Shown here: piece after piece, positions 44,332-53,805 of the stretch | Numbering within the stretch: the stretch's first letter is position 1 | Layout: every line of letters begins with the position of its first letter | Position numbers and translations under genes: made by a program | Notes under the pieces: model-generated | What the model saw: the letters and a program-made list of their open reading frames with translations, nothing else | Database searches by the model: none | Told to the model about the DNA's origin: nothing | From: Microbacterium maritypicum MF109 | GTDB lineage: Bacteria > Actinomycetota > Actinomycetes > Actinomycetales > Microbacteriaceae | DNA length: 64,000 nucleotides | Reading direction: 5' to 3' | NCBI RefSeq assembly: GCF_000455825.1 | Contig: NZ_ATAO01000179.1 | Location: 62,001-126,000, forward strand

Positions 44332-44550
44332 TCAGGAGTAGGAGAACCAGTAGCCCGGCTGACCGGCGCGATGCACGCACGATCCGACGCTGTAGCCCTC
44401 TTGCATGAAGACCCGTCGTTCGGCCTGGCAGTAGGACAGGTCCGTGAACGGGCCGAACCACGTGGCGGCCTGCGCGCCGGCAGCCCCACCGAACACCATG
44501 CCTGCGACCAGGACGATACCTGCGGCTGTTGCGGACAATTTCTTCTTCAT
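44332..44550 (-). CDS. small secreted cysteine-pair protein A
   Basis: A 72-residue exported protein. MKKKLSATAAGIVLVAGMVFG... is a signal peptide ending near AGAQA, leaving a mature peptide of about 45 residues starting with TWFGPF and holding exactly two cysteines (SYCQAE and GSCVHR), likely a disulfide. It ends GYWFSYS. The gene at 44670 encodes a paralog with the same layout. Start at 44550 after a GGGGGGAT purine stretch. Function is unknown; secreted signalling, inhibitor or antimicrobial roles are possible but unsupported. Confidence 0.75.
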   Translation of the reverse strand: MKKKLSATAAGIVLVAGMVFGGAAGAQAATWFGPFTDLSYCQAERRVFMQEGYSVGSCVHRAGQPGYWFSYS

Positions 44551-44669
44551 CGAATCCCCCCGGATTGTCGTGCCCACGTCGTCGTGGGTGCCCCGAGCCT
44601 AGGGTGGGCGTCACAGCCTGTCAACGCACGGAGGACGGGCTGTGCGCCCGCCCTCCCGTGCGATGGCGC

Positions 44670-44882
44670 TCAGTAGGACTGGAAATACCAGCCGCCGGTT
44701 CCCGGGATGCAGGGCGCTGCCTTCCCGCCACCTCGGACGTAGTCGGTGCGATCGGCGTTGCACTGCGCTGCCGACGAGTACGGCCCGAAAACGCTGGCCG
44801 ACGCGGGCGCCACGCTCAGCAACGTGAGCCCTGCCGCTATCGCGATCGCGGCCCCCGCCTTGGTCATCCGATTCATCTTCAT
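44670..44882 (-). CDS. small secreted cysteine-pair protein B (paralog of A)
   Basis: A 70-residue exported protein with signal peptide MKMNRMTKAGAAIAIAAGLT... ending near ASA. The mature part begins SVFGPYSS, has two cysteines (AAQCNADR and APCIPG) and ends GGWYFQSY. Alignment by eye with protein A matches FGP, the two cysteines about 20 residues apart, a central glycine and the aromatic C-terminus. The two genes lie in tandem 119 bases apart, indicating a local duplication followed by divergence. Confidence 0.75.
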   Translation of the reverse strand: MKMNRMTKAGAAIAIAAGLTLLSVAPASASVFGPYSSAAQCNADRTDYVRGGGKAAPCIPGTGGWYFQSY

Positions 44883-44969
44883 AGGACATCCCTCCGTGTT
44901 CCGTCACTGGAAGCACCCAGGCTAGGACATACCCGCCGAGGGGAGGAGAACGTGCCCGGGGTCCAACAC

Positions 44970-45776
44970 TCAGCCGGGCAACCCGAACAGCTCGGGCCAG
45001 GTGGCCGCCGCCCACGGATACCCGACGAACGCGGCGGCGTCGATCACGAAGTGCGCCACGAGGAACGGCATCAGTCGGCCCGTGCGCTGGTACAGCCAGC
45101 CGAAGAGCAGCCCCATCACCAGATTCCCGATGAAGGCGGGGTATCCCTGGTAGAGGTGATAGCTCGCGCGGAGGATCGACGTGGAGATGATGATCGCCCA
45201 CGGACTCCACCCGAGCTGCCGGAGCCGGGTGAAGAGATAGCCGAGCACGACGAACTCCTCCTGCAGGGAGGCTCGGGCGGCGGCCAGCAGCAAGACGGGA
45301 ACGGTCCACCAGAAAGCGCCCACCCCTGCGGGGTCGATCGCGACCGTGAGCCCGAGGGCGCGGCCGGCGAGGTAGAGGCCGAGTCCGGGGATTCCGATGG
45401 CCAGGACGAGGAGCACCCCACGTCCGACATCCTTCGCGATCCCCGTGCCGTCCAGCCCCAGCCGCGCCAGGTGCGGGCGACGCGAATGCCACAGCAGGAA
45501 GCACACCAGCAGGACGGGGACGAGGGAGAAGCCGATGGCGAGCACCTGGTAGATGAGGTCGAAGATCTCCCGGTCGCTTCGCGAGGGGTTGAGCGCGGCC
45601 ACCTGGTCGGCGATGGGGGTCTCGTCGGTGAGCCGGTAGGCGAGCTGCACGATCGCGTATACCGCCGACTGGCCGAGGCCCAGCGCGAGGACGATGGCGA
45701 TCTCCCACCACAGTCGTGCGCGGGAGGGAGCGGGGGAGAGGTCGGGGAGGTCCCACGGAGCCTGCGGTCGGGTCAC
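44970..45776 (-). CDS. CPBP-family intramembrane metalloprotease
   Basis: A 268-residue membrane protein with about eight helices. The CPBP/Abi motifs are recognisable: SLQEEFVVLGYLF (motif 1, EExxx), ASYHLYQG (motif 2, histidine) and AHFVID (motif 3, histidine). Motif 1 has Gly where many members have Arg, so activity is likely but not certain. Family members resemble CAAX prenyl proteases and in bacteria often handle small secreted peptides or immunity. Its neighbours upstream in position are the two small secreted proteins, a suggestive but unproven link. Confidence 0.82.
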   Translation of the reverse strand: MTRPQAPWDLPDLSPAPSRARLWWEIAIVLALGLGQSAVYAIVQLAYRLTDETPIADQVAALNPSRSDREIFDLIYQVLAIGFSLVPVLLVCFLLWHSRRPHLARLGLDGTGIAKDVGRGVLLVLAIGIPGLGLYLAGRALGLTVAIDPAGVGAFWWTVPVLLLAAARASLQEEFVVLGYLFTRLRQLGWSPWAIIISTSILRASYHLYQGYPAFIGNLVMGLLFGWLYQRTGRLMPFLVAHFVIDAAAFVGYPWAAATWPELFGLPG

Positions 45777-45878
45777 GATCTCGATGCTACGACCTGCTTT
45801 TCAGGAACAAGCCCTGAGCTTGCGTTATCCTGGAACGTCGGCTTCCCGGCGAAACCCCACATCTTTTAGGACACCTGC

Positions 45879-47792
45879 ATGGCGCACGCCCTCCGTTCTG
45901 ACCTCCGCAACGTCGCGATCGTCGCGCACGTCGACCACGGCAAGACCACTCTCGTCGACGCCATGCTGCGTCAGACGGGCTCCTTCGGCGAACACGCCCA
46001 CGTCGATGAGCGCGCCATGGATTCGAACGACCTGGAACGTGAGAAGGGCATCACGATCCTCGCCAAGAACACGGCGATCACATACAAGGGCAAGCACGCC
46101 CAGGGCAAGGAGATCACGATCAACGTGATCGACACCCCCGGTCACGCAGACTTCGGTGGCGAGGTCGAGCGCGGCCTGTCCATGGTCGACGGTGTCGTGC
46201 TGCTGGTCGACGCGAGCGAGGGTCCGCTGCCGCAGACCCGCTTCGTGCTGCGCAAGGCGCTCGAGGCGAAGCTCCCCGTCATCCTCCTGGTCAACAAGAC
46301 CGACCGTCCTGACGCCCGCATCGCGGAGGTAGAGGAAGAGGCGCACGACCTGCTGCTGGGTCTCGCCTCCGACCTGGTCGACGATGTGCCCGACCTCGAT
46401 GTCGACGCGCTCCTCGACGTTCCGGTGGTCTACGCCTCCGGTCGTGCCGGTGCGGCATCGCAGAACCGTCCCGCCGACGGTTCGCTGCCGGACAACGACG
46501 ACCTCGAGCCGCTGTTCGAGGCGATCCTCGAGCACGTTCCCGCTCCGGAGTACGACGACGAGCACCCGCTGCAGGCCTGGGTCACGAACCTCGACTCCAG
46601 CCCCTTCCTCGGCCGTCTGGCGCTGCTGCGCGTCTTCAACGGCACGCTGAAGAAGGGCCAGACCGTGGCCTGGGTCCGTTCCGACGGCACGCACCAGAAC
46701 GCGCGTATCACCGAGCTCCTGAAGACCCGCGCGCTCGAGCGCTACCCCGCCGAGTCCGCCGGTCCCGGCGACATCGTCGCCATCGCCGGCTTCGAGAACA
46801 TCACGATCGGCGAGACCATCGCCGACCCCGAGGACGTGCGCCCGCTGCCGGCCATCACGGTCGACGACCCCGCCATCTCGATGACGATCGGCACCAACAC
46901 CTCGCCCCTCATGGGCAAGGTCAAGGGGCACAAGCTCACTGCTCGCATGGTCAAGGACCGTCTCGACAAGGAGCTCATCGGAAACGTCTCGCTCAAGGTC
47001 GTCGACATCGGGCGTCCGGATGCGTGGGAGGTGCAGGGCCGTGGAGAGCTGGCCCTCGCCATCCTCGTCGAGAACATGCGTCGCGAAGGTTTCGAGCTCA
47101 CCGTCGGCAAGCCGCAGGTGGTCACGAAGAAGATCGACGGCAAGACCTACGAGCCGTTCGAGCACCTCACGATCGACACTCCGGAGGAGCACCTCGGGGC
47201 GATCACCCAGCTGCTCGCGAACCGCAAGGGTCGCATGGAGAACATGACCAACCACGGCACCGGCTGGGTGCGCATGGAGTTCATCGTCCCGTCGCGCGGC
47301 CTCATCGGCTTCCGTAGCGAGTTCCTCACCACCACGCGTGGTACCGGAATCGCGAACGCGATCTCGCACGGGTACGAGCCGTGGGCCGGTTCCATCACGA
47401 CGCGTCAGAACGGCTCCATCGTCGCCGACCGCCAGGGCGTCGTCACCCCGTTCGCGATGATCGCCCTGCAGGAGCGCATGTCGTTCTTCGTGCAGCCCAC
47501 GCAGGAGGTCTACGAGGGCATGGTGATCGGCGAGAACTCCCGCGCCGACGACATGGACGTGAACATCACCAAGGAGAAGAAGCTCACCAACATGCGTGCG
47601 GCGAGCTCCGACACCTTCGAGTCGATGACGCCTCCGCGCCAGCTGACGCTGGAGGAGAGCCTCGAGTTCGCCCGCGACGACGAGTGCGTCGAGGTGACCC
47701 CCGAGGTCGTCCGCATCCGCAAGGTGAACCTCGACGCGAACACCCGCGCGCGGGAGACCGCTCGTCTGAAGCGTCAGGACGCGAACGTCTGA
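45879..47792 (+). CDS. typA: translational GTPase TypA/BipA
   Basis: Ribosome-binding GTPase for growth under stress and for late ribosome assembly. The 637-residue product has the elongation-factor layout: AHVDHGKTT (P-loop), [26 protein letters not shown], followed by domain II, and a C-terminal BipA-specific part ([36 protein letters not shown]). Length is normal. A possible -10 (TATCCT at 45826-45831) lies upstream. A terminator hairpin follows at 47820. Confidence 0.96.
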   Translation: MAHALRSDLRNVAIVAHVDHGKTTLVDAMLRQTGSFGEHAHVDERAMDSNDLEREKGITILAKNTAITYKGKHAQGKEITINVIDTPGHADFGGEVERGLSMVDGVVLLVDASEGPLPQTRFVLRKALEAKLPVILLVNKTDRPDARIAEVEEEAHDLLLGLASDLVDDVPDLDVDALLDVPVVYASGRAGAASQNRPADGSLPDNDDLEPLFEAILEHVPAPEYDDEHPLQAWVTNLDSSPFLGRLALLRVFNGTLKKGQTVAWVRSDGTHQNARITELLKTRALERYPAESAGPGDIVAIAGFENITIGETIADPEDVRPLPAITVDDPAISMTIGTNTSPLMGKVKGHKLTARMVKDRLDKELIGNVSLKVVDIGRPDAWEVQGRGELALAILVENMRREGFELTVGKPQVVTKKIDGKTYEPFEHLTIDTPEEHLGAITQLLANRKGRMENMTNHGTGWVRMEFIVPSRGLIGFRSEFLTTTRGTGIANAISHGYEPWAGSITTRQNGSIVADRQGVVTPFAMIALQERMSFFVQPTQEVYEGMVIGENSRADDMDVNITKEKKLTNMRAASSDTFESMTPPRQLTLEESLEFARDDECVEVTPEVVRIRKVNLDANTRARETARLKRQDANV

Positions 47793-47819
47793 GACCACAC
47801 TCGGCGAAGCTCCGAGTGA

Positions 47820-47858
47820 GAGGGCCTCGTGCCGCCGGAAGGCGTGCACGAGGCCCTC
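47820..47858 (+). terminator. terminator of typA
   Basis: GAGGGCCTCGTGC (47820-47832) pairs perfectly with GCACGAGGCCCTC (47846-47858) around a 13-base loop, followed by TTCTCAT, 27 bases after the stop codon. Confidence 0.75.
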
Positions 47859-47987
47859 TTCTCATGTAAATCCCAGGTGAGGGATGGTTTTCGCTCAGGT
47901 TCGTGGTTCAGAGTGGTTGACTTGCGCCTGGGACGAGCTCCCGATGAGTCTCCTGCAAGGGCGTACGACCACCCGAAAGTCGAACCC

Positions 47988-48884
47988 ATGCTTCAGAAAA
48001 CCCGTGCGCTTCGGCGCGCCTCCGCGGCGGCGTCCGCCCGTTCCGCCGCCCACCGCCCCATGACCCTCCTCGGCCTCGCCTCCGCCACCCTGGTCGGCAT
48101 CACCCTCAGCGTCGGCCTCGCGTCCGCGCCGGCGGTCGGAGCCATCAACCCCGCGGTGGCCGTCACCGCCCCCGCGCTGGCCGGTGCAGAACCCCTCGCG
48201 CAGATCACCGAGGATGCGGCCGCCACGCTGGCGAAGGCGAAGGATGCCGCGACGGCGGCATCCACGCTGGAATCCGAGGTCGTCGCGTCCGGGCTCGACG
48301 TCGGCGCGGTGACGTCCGTCGACACCACCGACCTGCAGAAGGACATCGACAAACTCGACGACATCGACGTGACGCCGGTGCTCCTGGTGGGGGTCCTCGC
48401 CGACGAGGTCGAAGAGGAGACGGCGAACGTCGTCTCCGATACCGACGAGCTTCGGAGCGCGCTCACCGCTGCGCAGCAGAAGCAGGCCGAGGAGGAGGCA
48501 GCCAGGGTCGCGGCGGAGCAGGCCGCTGCGCAGGCCGCGGCGGAACAGCAGGCCGCAGCTGCTCTGGCCGCAGCCAACACCCCGGAGGGCGCCAAGGCAG
48601 CCGCGCAGCAGATCATGTCGAGCACCTACGGATGGGGCGGCGATCAGTTCTCCTGCCTGAACTCGCTGTGGAACAAGGAGTCCGGTTGGAACTACCAGGC
48701 GTACAACCCGAGCGGCGCCACCGGCATCCCGCAGGCCCTTCCCGGCAGCAAGATGTCGTCCGCGGGCTCCGACTGGCAGACGAACGCGGCCACCCAGGTC
48801 GCCTGGGGTCTCGGATACATCTCATCGGTGTACGGAACGCCGTGCAGTGCGTGGTCGCATTCCCAGGCCATGAACTGGTACTGA
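47988..48884 (+). CDS. secreted lytic transglycosylase-like protein
   Basis: A 298-residue cell-wall protein. An Arg-rich start and hydrophobic MTLLGLASATLVGITLSVGL form the signal peptide. A coiled, Ala/Gln/Glu-rich region spans about 150-200, and the C-terminal 90 residues are lysozyme-like: LWNKESGWNYQAYNPSGATG with the catalytic glutamate, GIPQALPGSKM, and a final WGLGYISSVYG. Two cysteines flank the domain. This matches aggregation-promoting-factor or resuscitation-factor-type muralytic proteins of actinobacteria. The start at 47988 gives the signal peptide; about 100 bases of untranslated leader precede it. Confidence 0.85.
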   Translation: MLQKTRALRRASAAASARSAAHRPMTLLGLASATLVGITLSVGLASAPAVGAINPAVAVTAPALAGAEPLAQITEDAAATLAKAKDAATAASTLESEVVASGLDVGAVTSVDTTDLQKDIDKLDDIDVTPVLLVGVLADEVEEETANVVSDTDELRSALTAAQQKQAEEEAARVAAEQAAAQAAAEQQAAAALAAANTPEGAKAAAQQIMSSTYGWGGDQFSCLNSLWNKESGWNYQAYNPSGATGIPQALPGSKMSSAGSDWQTNAATQVAWGLGYISSVYGTPCSAWSHSQAMNWY

Positions 48885-48982
48885 CCCCGGGTCATCCCGC
48901 CGAGGATTCTCTAGCCGAAGGCGGCCGTCGAGCGCTACGGTGACTCTGACGGCTGGGGGCGTCACGGATCCGAGGAGGAGAT

Positions 48983-50023
48983 GTGCTCGACCCGACGGCG
49001 TGGCGCGGTGTTCCGCAGGAGGTGTCCACCGGCACCCTGCCGGGATGGGATCGCGTCGAGGAGCTCGTACGCGAGGCGCACTCCCGCTACGCGTGCGAGC
49101 ACTCGGGCGGCGTCGCCGACTACATCCCCGTGCTTGCGGAGGTGGATCCGGAACTGTTCGGGCTGGTGGTGATCGAGGTCGGCGGCGGGCTGCACGACGC
49201 CGGCGATGCCCTGCACCCGTTCTCCATCCAGTCGATCTCGAAGATGTTCGTCTACGCACTGGCGATCCAGGAGCACGGCCACGAACGTGTGCGCGACATC
49301 GTCGGCGTGAACAACACCGGACTCGCGTTCAACTCCGTGATGGCGGTCGAGCTCAACGATGGGCACCCGATGAACCCGATGGTCAACGCGGGTGCCATCG
49401 CGACGACCGCGCTCATGCCGGGCGGCACCGCCGTCGAGCAGTGGGAGCGCGTGCGGGAAGGACTCTCGGCCTTCGCCGGGCGGCCGCTGAGCCTCGACGG
49501 CGTCGTCTATGCCTCGGAGGCGGAGACGAACGACCGCAATCGTGCGCTGGGGCGTCTGCTGCGCAGCTACGGTCGGCTCGAGGGGGATCCCGATGAGGTG
49601 GTCGACGTCTACACGCGTCAGTGTGCTCTGGCCGTGACGGCTCACGATCTGGCGGTGATGGGGGCGACGCTCGCCGACGGGGGAGTCAACCCCGTCAGCG
49701 GTGAGCGGGTCGTCTCGGAAGAGGTGTGCCGAGACACCCTGGCCGTGGTCGCGTCGACAGGGCTGTACGAACGCTCCGGCGACTGGCTGTTCGAGATCGG
49801 GCTCCCGGCGAAGTCCGGCGTCTCCGGAGGCGTCGTCGCGGTCGCCCCCGGGAAGGGCGCGGTGGCCGGCTTCTCGCCACGGCTCGACGAGGCCGGAAAC
49901 TCGATCCGATCGCAGATGGCGATCGGCTATCTGTCGCGCGTCCTGGGGCTGAACCTGTTCGCCTCCGCCCCGGCGCGCAGAGACCCACCCGCTTTCTCGA
50001 CCGCACCGCAGGAGCACTCATGA
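48983..50023 (+). CDS. glsA: glutaminase A
   Basis: Serine-dependent glutaminase of the beta-lactamase-like fold, converting glutamine to glutamate and ammonia. The 346-residue product has the catalytic S-x-x-K as S84-I-S-K87 in HPFSIQSISKMFVYAL, the Tyr/Asn motifs NAGAIA and a late KSGVSGGVVAV. The N-terminal GGVADYIPVLA is a family mark. GTG start after GGAGGAGAT. Its stop overlaps the MFS gene as ATGA, suggesting a joint role in amino-acid handling or acid tolerance. Confidence 0.93.
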   Translation: MLDPTAWRGVPQEVSTGTLPGWDRVEELVREAHSRYACEHSGGVADYIPVLAEVDPELFGLVVIEVGGGLHDAGDALHPFSIQSISKMFVYALAIQEHGHERVRDIVGVNNTGLAFNSVMAVELNDGHPMNPMVNAGAIATTALMPGGTAVEQWERVREGLSAFAGRPLSLDGVVYASEAETNDRNRALGRLLRSYGRLEGDPDEVVDVYTRQCALAVTAHDLAVMGATLADGGVNPVSGERVVSEEVCRDTLAVVASTGLYERSGDWLFEIGLPAKSGVSGGVVAVAPGKGAVAGFSPRLDEAGNSIRSQMAIGYLSRVLGLNLFASAPARRDPPAFSTAPQEHS

Positions 50024-51645
50024 TCCAGCCGGTGCAGAGCCCGACCAAGACCTCGTGGCTGCCGATGGTCAGCCTGTTCCTCGCTCAGGTGCTGATGTCG
50101 TTCAACGTGGCGGCGCTGCCGATCTCGCTCGGCGGCATGGTGAGCGAATTCGGTGTTCCGCCCACGGTCGCGAGCACCACCATCGTCATGTACGGCCTCG
50201 CGGTGGCCGCCCTCGTGATGACCGGAGCGAAACTCGGCCAGCGGATCGGCTGGGTCGTCATCTTCCGGATCGTGATCGCGCTGTTCGCAGGCTCCTCGGT
50301 CATGATGATCCTCGCTCCCACCGTGTGGTGGGCGATCGCCGGCCAGGCGGTCGCGGGAGCAGCCGCGGCGATCATCGTGCCGTCGATCGTCGCACTCATC
50401 GCCGAGAACTACCGCGGACCGCAGCAGGCGACCGCCATCGGCGCGATCGGTTCGGCCCGCGCGATCTCGGGGGTGAGTGCCTTCCTCATCGGCGGCACCC
50501 TGGGAACGCTGGTCGGCTGGCGCCCGATGTTCTTCATCGTTCTGGGGATCGCCGTGGTGGTCTTCGCGCTGAGCTTCACCCTGCGCGGTGATCGCGGTGA
50601 CGCCTCGATCCGCATCGACCTCGTGGCGTCGCTGCTGATCGGAGCGGCGATCGTGCTGCTGACGCTGGGTTTCAACAACCTGAACTCCTGGGGTGCCGTG
50701 GCGGCGACGACCGACGCTCCCTTCAACATCCTCGGCCTCTCGCCCGCTCCCGTGTTCATCGTCGTCGGCCTCGTGCTCGGCCAGGCGTTCTTCCTGTGGA
50801 CGAGGAAGCGGATGGCGGAGGGGAAGGTGCCCCTGATCGACCTGAGCGTCCTCGGCTCTTCGCGGGAGCGGGCCGCCGTGTACGCCATGTTCATCGTGGT
50901 CGCGCTGGAGGCGTGCGTGAACTTCACGATCCCGCTCTACATCCAGATCGTGCAGGGCCGTACGCCGTTCGACACCTCCATGGCCATGATGCCGTTCAAC
51001 CTCACCGTCTTCGTGACGGCCACCCTGGTGGTGCGACTGTACCGGCGCTTCCCTCCACGCACGATCGGTGTCGTGGGGTTCATCCTCACCACGGTCGCCC
51101 TGGTGTGGTTGTCGTTCGTCGTGAACAACAACTGGGAGACGATCCCGACCATCGTCGGGCTCATCGTGTTCGGCATCGGTCAGGGCGCGCTCGTCACGCT
51201 GGTGTTCAACGTGCTCGTGACCGCAGCCCCCGCCGAGCTCGCCGGTGACGTCGGGTCGCTGCGCGGCACCACCCAGAACCTCGCATCGGCGGTCGGCACC
51301 GCGCTGGCGGGCGCACTTCTGGTGTCGCTCCTCGGACTCAGTGTCGGTCGTGCCGTGGTCGAGCACCCCGAGCTGCCCCCGTCGCTCGTCGCCCAGGTCG
51401 ACATGGACAATCTCAACTTCATCAGCAACGACGACCTGCGCGTCGCGCTCGAAGCGACCGACGCGACGCCCGCGCAGATCGACGCGGCGGTGGTGGTGAA
51501 CGAGGAATCGCGGCTCGGCACGCTCAAGCTCGGCCTGCTGCTGCTGGCGGGGGTCAGCGCGCTGGCGATCCTCCCGGCCTCGCGGCTGCCGCAATACCGG
51601 CCGCACGAGATCCCCGACCCGTCTCCGGCCGCCGGTCCGGAATGA
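50020..51645 (+). CDS. MFS transporter coupled to glutaminase
   Basis: A 541-residue permease with about 14 predicted helices, DHA2-like. Recognisable parts: VSLFLAQVLMSFNVAALPISLGG (helix 1), GAIGSARAISGVSAFLIGGTLG and a C-terminal GDVGSLRGTTQNLASAVGTAL. Translation is coupled to glsA by ATGA, which suggests it moves glutamine, glutamate or a related compound; however most members of this group export drugs. The 60 C-terminal residues include a soluble loop (VEHPELPPSLVAQVDMDNL) and a last helix. Convergent with the XRE-cupin gene 3 bases away. Confidence 0.88.
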   Translation: MIQPVQSPTKTSWLPMVSLFLAQVLMSFNVAALPISLGGMVSEFGVPPTVASTTIVMYGLAVAALVMTGAKLGQRIGWVVIFRIVIALFAGSSVMMILAPTVWWAIAGQAVAGAAAAIIVPSIVALIAENYRGPQQATAIGAIGSARAISGVSAFLIGGTLGTLVGWRPMFFIVLGIAVVVFALSFTLRGDRGDASIRIDLVASLLIGAAIVLLTLGFNNLNSWGAVAATTDAPFNILGLSPAPVFIVVGLVLGQAFFLWTRKRMAEGKVPLIDLSVLGSSRERAAVYAMFIVVALEACVNFTIPLYIQIVQGRTPFDTSMAMMPFNLTVFVTATLVVRLYRRFPPRTIGVVGFILTTVALVWLSFVVNNNWETIPTIVGLIVFGIGQGALVTLVFNVLVTAAPAELAGDVGSLRGTTQNLASAVGTALAGALLVSLLGLSVGRAVVEHPELPPSLVAQVDMDNLNFISNDDLRVALEATDATPAQIDAAVVVNEESRLGTLKLGLLLLAGVSALAILPASRLPQYRPHEIPDPSPAAGPE

Positions 51646-51648
51646 CGG

Positions 51649-52197
51649 TCAGCGCAGCTCGGAGATGAGCACGGCGCTGGTTCCCGATGCGGTCGCCTCG
51701 AAGATGTGCGGGGCATCGCCGGGGTACGTGAGATAGTCGCCGGGGTTCAGCAGCACCGGTTCACCCGCCGGGCCGATCCGCGCCTGCCCGGCCATCAGGA
51801 TCACGTGCTCGATCGTCCCGGGGTGATGAGGATCGGAACGGCGGGCATCGCCGGGCTCGGCCTGGATCAGGTAGATGTCACGGCGGGCTCCCGGCGGGCT
51901 CGCCGACAGCAGTGTCGCACTGTACGCCGCGGCGGAGGAGGGGACGCCGGCGAGATCGTCGGCGCGGATGAGCGTCGGTGCGTTCGCCTGCTGATCGACC
52001 AGCACGGCGAAGGGCACGCCCAGCGCGACGCCGAGAGCCCACAGCGTCTCGACGCTGGGGTTCCCGGCGCCGCTCTCGAGCTGGGAGACGGTCGCCTTGG
52101 AGATGCCGGCGCGTCGAGCGAGCTCGGAGACCGACAGGCCTGCGGTCTCTCGCTCCCGGCGCAGGGTGCGGGCGATACGTGTGCGGAGTTCCTCCAT
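51649..52197 (-). CDS. XRE-family regulator with cupin domain
   Basis: A 182-residue regulator: HTH_3 domain at about 10-65 (SVSELARRAGISKATVSQLESG) and a C-terminal cupin (about 105-180) with HHPGTIEHVILMAGQARIG and GDYLTYPGDAPHIFEA. Such proteins sense a small molecule in the cupin and control neighbouring genes. It is divergent from azlC-azlD, so its likely target is that branched-chain amino-acid exporter. A near-palindrome at 52210 lies between them. Confidence 0.9.
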   Translation of the reverse strand: MEELRTRIARTLRRERETAGLSVSELARRAGISKATVSQLESGAGNPSVETLWALGVALGVPFAVLVDQQANAPTLIRADDLAGVPSSAAAYSATLLSASPPGARRDIYLIQAEPGDARRSDPHHPGTIEHVILMAGQARIGPAGEPVLLNPGDYLTYPGDAPHIFEATASGTSAVLISELR

Positions 52198-52209
52198 GTG
52201 TTCATCATG

Positions 52210-52229
52210 TCAAACGTTCGTTCGCTTGA
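52210..52229. promoter_or_regulatory. candidate operator between XRE-cupin gene and azlC
   Basis: TCAAACGTTCGTTCGCTTGA is an imperfect 20-base palindrome with outer arms TCAA/TTGA, 13 bases upstream of the regulator start. A similar AGCGAACG element recurs at about 52275-52282. Confidence 0.4.
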
Positions 52230-52301
52230 CTATCCGATCTCGACTGTTCAGAATTATGATCATGTGTTCAGTAGAGCGAACGACAATGCGCGGGATGCCT
52301 G

Positions 52302-53024
52302 ATGACCGCGGAGCGTGAGGTCTGGCGCGAAGCGCTCGGGGTCGTCATCGCGACCAGTGCGTACGGTGTCTCGTTCGGTGCGCTCGCCGTGGCATCGGGC
52401 CTGGACGTCTGGCAGACCTGTGTGCTGAGTCTGCTGATGTTCACGGGCGGATCGCAGTTCGCCTTCGTGGGCGTCTTCACGGCCGGGGGGCTTGCGGCCC
52501 TGCCATCGGCGGTCGCTTCGGCGGCACTCCTCGGCGTCCGCAACGTCGCCTACGGCATGCGGATGTCGCCGATCGTCGGGGGAGGTCCCGTCCGTAAGGC
52601 GGCGGCCGCCCATTTCACGATCGACGAGTCGACGGCGGTGGCGATATCGCAGGGCGACCCACGGCTGCGACAGGTCGGCTTCTGGGTGACCGGGATCGGC
52701 ATCTTCGTCGGCTGGAACATCACCACCCTCATCGGAGCGCTGGTGGGGGATGTGCTCGGAGATCCTCGGACATGGGGGCTGGATGCGGCGGCAGCCGCCG
52801 CCTTTCTGGCTCTGCTCTGGCCTCGTCTCCAGCAGCGCCAGGCCATCGCGGTCGGCATCGCCGCGGCGGTCGTCGCCGCGGCCCTCACTCCGTTCCTGAT
52901 GCCCGGCCTGCCCGTGCTCGTCGCCGCGGTCGTCGCTATCGCGGTCGGCTGGTTCAACTGGATGGGGCGTCCGACCGCGCCGGGCCGCCCATCGTCGGGT
53001 GCGGGGTCGGAGGTGAGCTCATGA
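52302..53024 (+). CDS. azlC: AzlC-family branched-chain amino acid exporter, large subunit
   Basis: A 240-residue membrane protein with about six to seven helices. AzlC marks: YGVSFGALAVASGLDVWQ, FTGGSQFAFVGVF and NVAYGMRMSPI, the last two being characteristic. With AzlD it exports leucine, isoleucine, valine or analogues such as 4-azaleucine. Its stop overlaps the azlD ATG. Divergent from the XRE-cupin regulator. Confidence 0.92.
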   Translation: MTAEREVWREALGVVIATSAYGVSFGALAVASGLDVWQTCVLSLLMFTGGSQFAFVGVFTAGGLAALPSAVASAALLGVRNVAYGMRMSPIVGGGPVRKAAAAHFTIDESTAVAISQGDPRLRQVGFWVTGIGIFVGWNITTLIGALVGDVLGDPRTWGLDAAAAAAFLALLWPRLQQRQAIAVGIAAAVVAAALTPFLMPGLPVLVAAVVAIAVGWFNWMGRPTAPGRPSSGAGSEVSS

Positions 53025-53335
53025 GCCTGTGGAGCGCGATCCTCCTCGCAGCGTTGATCTGTCTGGCGCTGAAGGCCGCCGGCTACCTCGTTCCTCCCCG
53101 GGTGCTCGAGGCGCCACGCACGGCCCGCATCTCGGATCTTCTGACGGTCGCGCTGCTGGCCGCCCTCGTGGCCGTCCAGACCCTCGGCGATGGGCAGGCG
53201 ATCATCGTGGATGCACGTGTGCCCGCACTGCTGGTCGCCGGTGGGCTCCTGTGGTTGCGGCAGTCGTTCCTAGTGGTCGTCGTGGCGGCCGCGCTGGTCG
53301 CCGCCCTGCTGCGCCTGTTCGGCCTCGCCGGCTGA
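53021..53335 (+). CDS. azlD: AzlD-family exporter small subunit
   Basis: A 104-residue protein with three or four helices, beginning MSLWSAILLAALICLALKAAGYLVPPRVLE, the usual AzlD pattern. ATGA overlap with azlC gives coupled synthesis of the two subunits. Confidence 0.9.
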   Translation: MSLWSAILLAALICLALKAAGYLVPPRVLEAPRTARISDLLTVALLAALVAVQTLGDGQAIIVDARVPALLVAGGLLWLRQSFLVVVVAAALVAALLRLFGLAG

Positions 53336-53373
53336 TGCTGCGCCCCTCCGCCTGTTCGTCGGGGCCTCGTCGG

Positions 53374-53379
53374 TAAGAT
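53374..53379 (+). promoter_or_regulatory. leaderless-type -10 box of the 53386 gene
   Basis: TAAGAT ends 6 bases before the GTG at 53386, matching the leaderless geometry found elsewhere here. Confidence 0.4.
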
Positions 53380-53385
53380 CGACAG

Positions 53386-53796
53386 GTGCGCGTGAGCTGG
53401 ATGTCGAGAGTGTTGTCATGGATCGCTGCCGCCCTGGTGGGCGGTGTCTACGGCATCGCCGGCACCATCAGCCACAGTGTGATGTGGGGCCCGATCCCGA
53501 TCGGCATGATCGTGGCAGCCATCGCCTGCGCGGCCATCCTCATCGCCGTCCGCGCTCTGACCCACGACAGGGGCGCGGCCGTGGCCGCCGGTCTCGGGAT
53601 GATCGGCATGCTGGTGCTGATCTCCGGCGAAGGGCCCGGAGGATCCGTCGTGGTTCCGGCCTCGTTCGCCGGACAGATCTGGACCTATCTGGTCGCCGGA
53701 ATCGTGCTGCTGGTCGTCGCGTGGCCGTCCGTTCGGCGTCTTCCCGTTCGCACCGAGGGGCCAGCCGCGCAGGAACCCGAGCCCCGCGAGTCGTAG
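53386..53796 (+). CDS. hypothetical membrane protein (DUF6113-like)
   Basis: A 136-residue integral membrane protein with four predicted helices (about 5-25, 32-55, 64-82 and 92-112) and a short acidic C-terminus. The arrangement and its place next to the 7Fe-8S ferredoxin gene match a conserved actinobacterial protein of unknown function. GTG at 53386 is supported by the -10 box. Nine bases separate it from fdxA, but fdxA has its own -10 box across the junction. Confidence 0.75.
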   Translation: MRVSWMSRVLSWIAAALVGGVYGIAGTISHSVMWGPIPIGMIVAAIACAAILIAVRALTHDRGAAVAAGLGMIGMLVLISGEGPGGSVVVPASFAGQIWTYLVAGIVLLVVAWPSVRRLPVRTEGPAAQEPEPRES

Positions 53797-53799
53797 ACT
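53794..53799 (+). promoter_or_regulatory. leaderless-type -10 box of fdxA
   Basis: TAGACT overlaps the stop codon of the upstream gene and ends 6 bases before the GTG of fdxA. Confidence 0.5.
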
Positions 53800-53805
53800 G
53801 AGGGG

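Noticed and set aside
47859..47987. c-di-AMP (ydaO-type) riboswitch upstream of the lytic transglycosylase-like gene
   Set aside because: Actinobacterial cell-wall hydrolase genes often carry one and the leader is about 100 bases long, but I could not line up the conserved ydaO blocks. A covariance-model search would decide.
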